The translations under genes were made by a program, and so were the position numbers. Under the pieces are notes generated by a model, which had not been told where the DNA came from, did no database searches, and was given only the letters and a program-made list of their open reading frames with translations. Positions 33,284 through 35,636 of a DNA stretch of 35,636 nucleotides are shown here, in pieces; positions within the stretch are counted from its first letter, which is position 1, and each line of letters begins with the position of its first letter. Location: the NCBI RefSeq assembly GCF_022690685.1, contig NZ_JALCYY010000051.1, forward strand, positions 1 through 35,636, given 5' to 3'. Origin of the DNA: Anaeromyxobacter terrae (GTDB taxonomy: Bacteria; Myxococcota; Myxococcia; Myxococcales; Anaeromyxobacteraceae).

Positions 33284-35158
33284 ATGAGACCCACCCCGTT
33301 CGTCCCGCTCCTCTCCGCGTGTCTCCTGGCCGGCGCGCCCGCGCGCGCGGCCACTCCCGCGGCGGCGCCAGAGCCGCGCGCCGTGGTCGTCGCGCCCTCG
33401 GCGCCCGCGAAGCCCAGCGCCGCCGACGCGAAGGCCTTCGTCGACGGCGTCAACTCCGAGCTGAAGCGGCTCTGGATCCGCTCCTCGACCGCCGACTGGA
33501 TCAAGGCCACCTACATCACCGACGACACCGAGCGGAACGCCGCCGCCCTCAACGAGGACGTGATGGCGTACCTGTCCGGCGCGATCGCGGCGTCCGTGCG
33601 GTTCGACGGCGTCGACGTCGACGCGGACACCGCGCGCATGCTGCACCTGCTCAAGGTGGCCACCTCGCTGCCCGCGCCGAGCGATCCGGCGCGCCGCCGC
33701 GAGCTCGCCGAGATCGCCGCCAAGCTCGAGGGCATCTACGGCAAGGGCAAGTGGTGCGGCACGCCGGTGCCGGGCAAGCCGGCGCCCCGCTGCCGCGATC
33801 TGCAGGAGCTCGAGGAGGTCCTCGCGAAGAGCCACAGCTATCCCGAGCTGCTCGACGCCTGGACCGGCTGGCACACGATCTCCCGCGAGATGCGGCCGCT
33901 CTACACGCGCCTCGTCACGCTCGGCAACGAGGGCTCGAAGGAGATCGGCTTCCGCGATCTCGGCGACCTCTGGCGCGCCGACTACGACATGCCGCCCGCC
34001 GAGTTCGAGGCGGACGTCGACCGGCTCTGGACGGAGGTGAAGCCGCTCTACGACGAGCTGCACTGCTTCGTCCGGGCCCGGCTCCAGAAGCTCTACGGGA
34101 AGGACAAGGTCCCGGACGGCAAGCCCATCCCGGCGCACCTGCTCGGGAACATGTGGGCGCAGGACTGGTCGAACCTCTACCCGCTCGTCGAGCCGTACAA
34201 GGGCGCGGGGAGCCTCGACGTGGACGCGGCGCTGAAGCGCCAGAAGTACGATCCGGTCCGGATGGTGAAGCTCGGCGAGGCGTTCTTCTCGTCGCTCGGT
34301 CTCGCCCCGCTCCCGGCGACGTTCTGGCAGCGCTCGCAGCTCGTGAAGCCCAAGGACCGCGAGGTGGTGTGCCACGCGAGCGCGTGGGACGTGACCTACG
34401 ACGCCGACCTGCGCGTCAAGATGTGCATCCGGCCGACCGAGGAGGATCTCGTCACGATCCACCACGAGCTCGGGCACAACTACTACCAGCGCGCCTACGT
34501 GCACCTGCCGGTGCTCTACCAGGACAGCGCGAACGACGGGTTCCACGAGGCGCTCGGCGACGCGATCGCCCTCTCGGTGACTCCCGGCTACCTGAAGCAG
34601 GTGGGGCTCGTCCCGTCGGTCGCGAAGGACGACCACGGCGTCATCAACTTCCAGATGAAGAAGGCCCTCGAGAAGGTCTCGTTCCTGCCGTTCGGGCGCC
34701 TCATCGACCAGTGGCGCTGGGACGTGTTCAGCGGGAAGATCGCGCCTGACCGCTACAACGCCGCGTGGTGGGACCTGCGCCGCAAGTTCCAGGGGGTCGA
34801 CGCGCCGGTGGCCCGGACCGAGGACGACTTCGACCCGGGCGCGAAGTACCACGTCCCGGCGAACGTGCCGTACACGCGCTACTTCCTCGCGCACGTGTAC
34901 CAGTTCCAGTTCCACAAGGCGCTCTGCGAGGCGGCCGGGTGGAAGGGCCCCCTGCACGAGTGCTCGATCTACGGCTCGAAGGACGCGGGGAAGCGGCTCC
35001 AGGCGATGATGGAGCTCGGCGCCTCGAAGCCTTGGCCGGAGGCGATGGCGGCCCTGACCGGCACGAAGAAGGCGGACGCTTCCGCGCTGCTCGAGTACTT
35101 CGCGCCGCTGCGCGCGTGGCTCCGCGCGCAGAACGCGGGCCAGCAGTGCGGCTGGTGA
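33284..35158 (+). CDS. Exported M2 peptidyl-dipeptidase (ACE-like)
   Basis: A 624-residue zinc metallopeptidase of family M2, which removes C-terminal dipeptides from oligopeptides. A signal peptide (MRPTPFVPLLSACLLAGAPARA) and a Pro/Ala linker indicate export; the cysteine at 13 does not form a convincing lipobox. Zinc ligands are the two histidines of HELGH (394-398) and Glu422 in NDGFHEALGD, exactly 24 residues after the second histidine. The preceding VCHASAWDVTYDADLRVKMC and the helical N-terminal lid region also match ACE. The ATG at 33284 begins the signal peptide. It is probably a periplasmic scavenger of peptides. The gene is apparently monocistronic and ends before a strong hairpin. 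Confidence 0.94.
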   Translation: MRPTPFVPLLSACLLAGAPARAATPAAAPEPRAVVVAPSAPAKPSAADAKAFVDGVNSELKRLWIRSSTADWIKATYITDDTERNAAALNEDVMAYLSGAIAASVRFDGVDVDADTARMLHLLKVATSLPAPSDPARRRELAEIAAKLEGIYGKGKWCGTPVPGKPAPRCRDLQELEEVLAKSHSYPELLDAWTGWHTISREMRPLYTRLVTLGNEGSKEIGFRDLGDLWRADYDMPPAEFEADVDRLWTEVKPLYDELHCFVRARLQKLYGKDKVPDGKPIPAHLLGNMWAQDWSNLYPLVEPYKGAGSLDVDAALKRQKYDPVRMVKLGEAFFSSLGLAPLPATFWQRSQLVKPKDREVVCHASAWDVTYDADLRVKMCIRPTEEDLVTIHHELGHNYYQRAYVHLPVLYQDSANDGFHEALGDAIALSVTPGYLKQVGLVPSVAKDDHGVINFQMKKALEKVSFLPFGRLIDQWRWDVFSGKIAPDRYNAAWWDLRRKFQGVDAPVARTEDDFDPGAKYHVPANVPYTRYFLAHVYQFQFHKALCEAAGWKGPLHECSIYGSKDAGKRLQAMMELGASKPWPEAMAALTGTKKADASALLEYFAPLRAWLRAQNAGQQCGW

Positions 35159-35192
35159 GCGCGGGCCGCTGAGGTCAGGGGAAGGCGACGAA

Positions 35193-35223
35193 GCGCCCCG
35201 GCGGCTCCTGGCCGCCGGGGCGC
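35193..35223. terminator. 13-bp perfect hairpin between convergent genes
   Basis: GCGCCCCGGCGGC (35193-35205) pairs perfectly with 35211-35223 around a 5-nt loop TCCTG. It sits 34 bp after the M2 peptidase stop and 22 bp after the CsbD stop on the other strand. This placement fits a bidirectional terminator; there is no U-tract on either side, which is common in very GC-rich genomes. Confidence 0.75.
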
Positions 35224-35245
35224 CGTCGTCTCGGATGCCCGTTCG

Positions 35246-35458
35246 TCAGATGTCCCGGCCGACGTCGTCGCTCGGATGGCGCTCGTCCTCGCGCTTGACC
35301 TCTTCCTTGAGGTCGCCGACGCCCTTGCGGATCTGGCCCTTCTTCTCCTCGAGCCACCCCTCGCCCTGGGTCGAGCGATCCTTCGTGGCGCCGCCGATGC
35401 GCTGCTTCACGTCGCCCTTGATCTCCTCGATCTTGCCCTTGATCTGGTCCTTGTTCAT
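35246..35458 (-). CDS. CsbD-family stress protein
   Basis: A 70-residue, highly charged cytosolic protein of the CsbD/YjbJ family. The opening MNKDQIKGKIEEIKGDVKQR and the repeat-like KGQIRKGVGDLKEEVKRE are typical; the family is abundant in general stress and stationary phase, but its molecular role is unknown. The start at 35458 has GGAGGG five bases upstream, inside an inverted repeat that could hide it. The gene stands alone, convergent with the M2 peptidase. Confidence 0.92.
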   Translation of the reverse strand: MNKDQIKGKIEEIKGDVKQRIGGATKDRSTQGEGWLEEKKGQIRKGVGDLKEEVKREDERHPSDDVGRDI

Positions 35459-35460
35459 CG

Positions 35461-35489
35461 AACCCTCCCTTTGACGTCAAGGTAGGGTT
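35461..35489 (-). promoter_or_regulatory. Inverted repeat overlapping the CsbD ribosome binding site
   Basis: AACCCT (35461-35466) and AGGGTT (35484-35489) flank a perfect palindrome TTGACGTCAA (35471-35480). On the coding strand the 3' arm contains the Shine-Dalgarno GGGAGGG, so folding would sequester it. It could alternatively be a dimeric operator or a -35 TTGACG box. The remaining 147 bp to the window end contain no feature I can support. Confidence 0.45.
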
Positions 35490-35636
35490 CGCGGCCGGAC
35501 GTGGCCCGCGCGAGGGCCCGCGGCGGGGGCGAGGGAGCAGGCGCGCGGCGCGCCGCCCCGGGCCGGCGAACGAGGCTCCGCGCGAAGCCGGGACTGAGGG
35601 CGCGCCTCGTGCGGGCGCGCGCGCGTCAGGGCTGCG

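Overview
The window is about 35.6 kb of very GC-rich, gene-dense DNA with strong G/C third-position bias. Gene content and codon style suggest a myxobacterium-like member of the former Deltaproteobacteria; Anaeromyxobacter is my best guess, from composition and gene mix only. No rRNA, tRNA, CRISPR array, transposase, integrase or phage gene was recognised. Most long antisense open frames are GC-driven shadows of the genes listed here.

Layout. 1-5205: a partial sodium/solute symporter diverges from a tryptophanase; then a small lipoprotein, an ElyC/YdcF-type DUF218 membrane protein and a hemerythrin-fold protein with an altered metal site. 5206-11684: ThiD, a large GH57/DUF3536 glycoside hydrolase, a polytopic membrane protein, an exported type-2 asparaginase (Ntn hydrolase), and an overlapping pair made of an 80-residue protein and a membrane protein. 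11740-20693: a MASE1-PAS-PAS hybrid histidine kinase; an ABC ATPase, FtsX-type permease and AttH/CrtC-type lipocalin operon; then isocitrate dehydrogenase kinase/phosphatase (AceK).

20722-28899 is the most interesting part. Reading leftwards are a phosphodiester-glycosidase-domain protein, an 1130-residue fusion of a GH8 endoglucanase to a BcsA-like GT2 glucan synthase with two C-terminal PilZ domains, a TPR protein with a probable C-terminal outer-membrane barrel, and a membrane pseudokinase with a long Thr-Pro/Thr-Ala linker encoded by a hexanucleotide repeat. The last three are spaced 32 and 10 bp apart and look like one operon. I infer a c-di-GMP-controlled beta-glucan synthesis, trimming and export system in which hydrolase and synthase are one polypeptide, no BcsB is visible, and an enzymatically dead kinase is the third component. 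Phosphoglucomutase, which feeds UDP-glucose synthesis, is divergent from this cluster.

30606-35636: a hairpin-rich spacer, a small P-loop kinase, a nucleotide-sugar-epimerase-like SDR protein, a HIT hydrolase, a short four-cysteine protein behind a strong hairpin, an exported M2 (ACE-like) metallopeptidase, and a CsbD stress protein whose ribosome binding site lies in an inverted repeat.

Family assignments rest on motifs read by eye; no database search was possible. Starts were chosen from Shine-Dalgarno spacing, signal peptides and overlaps.
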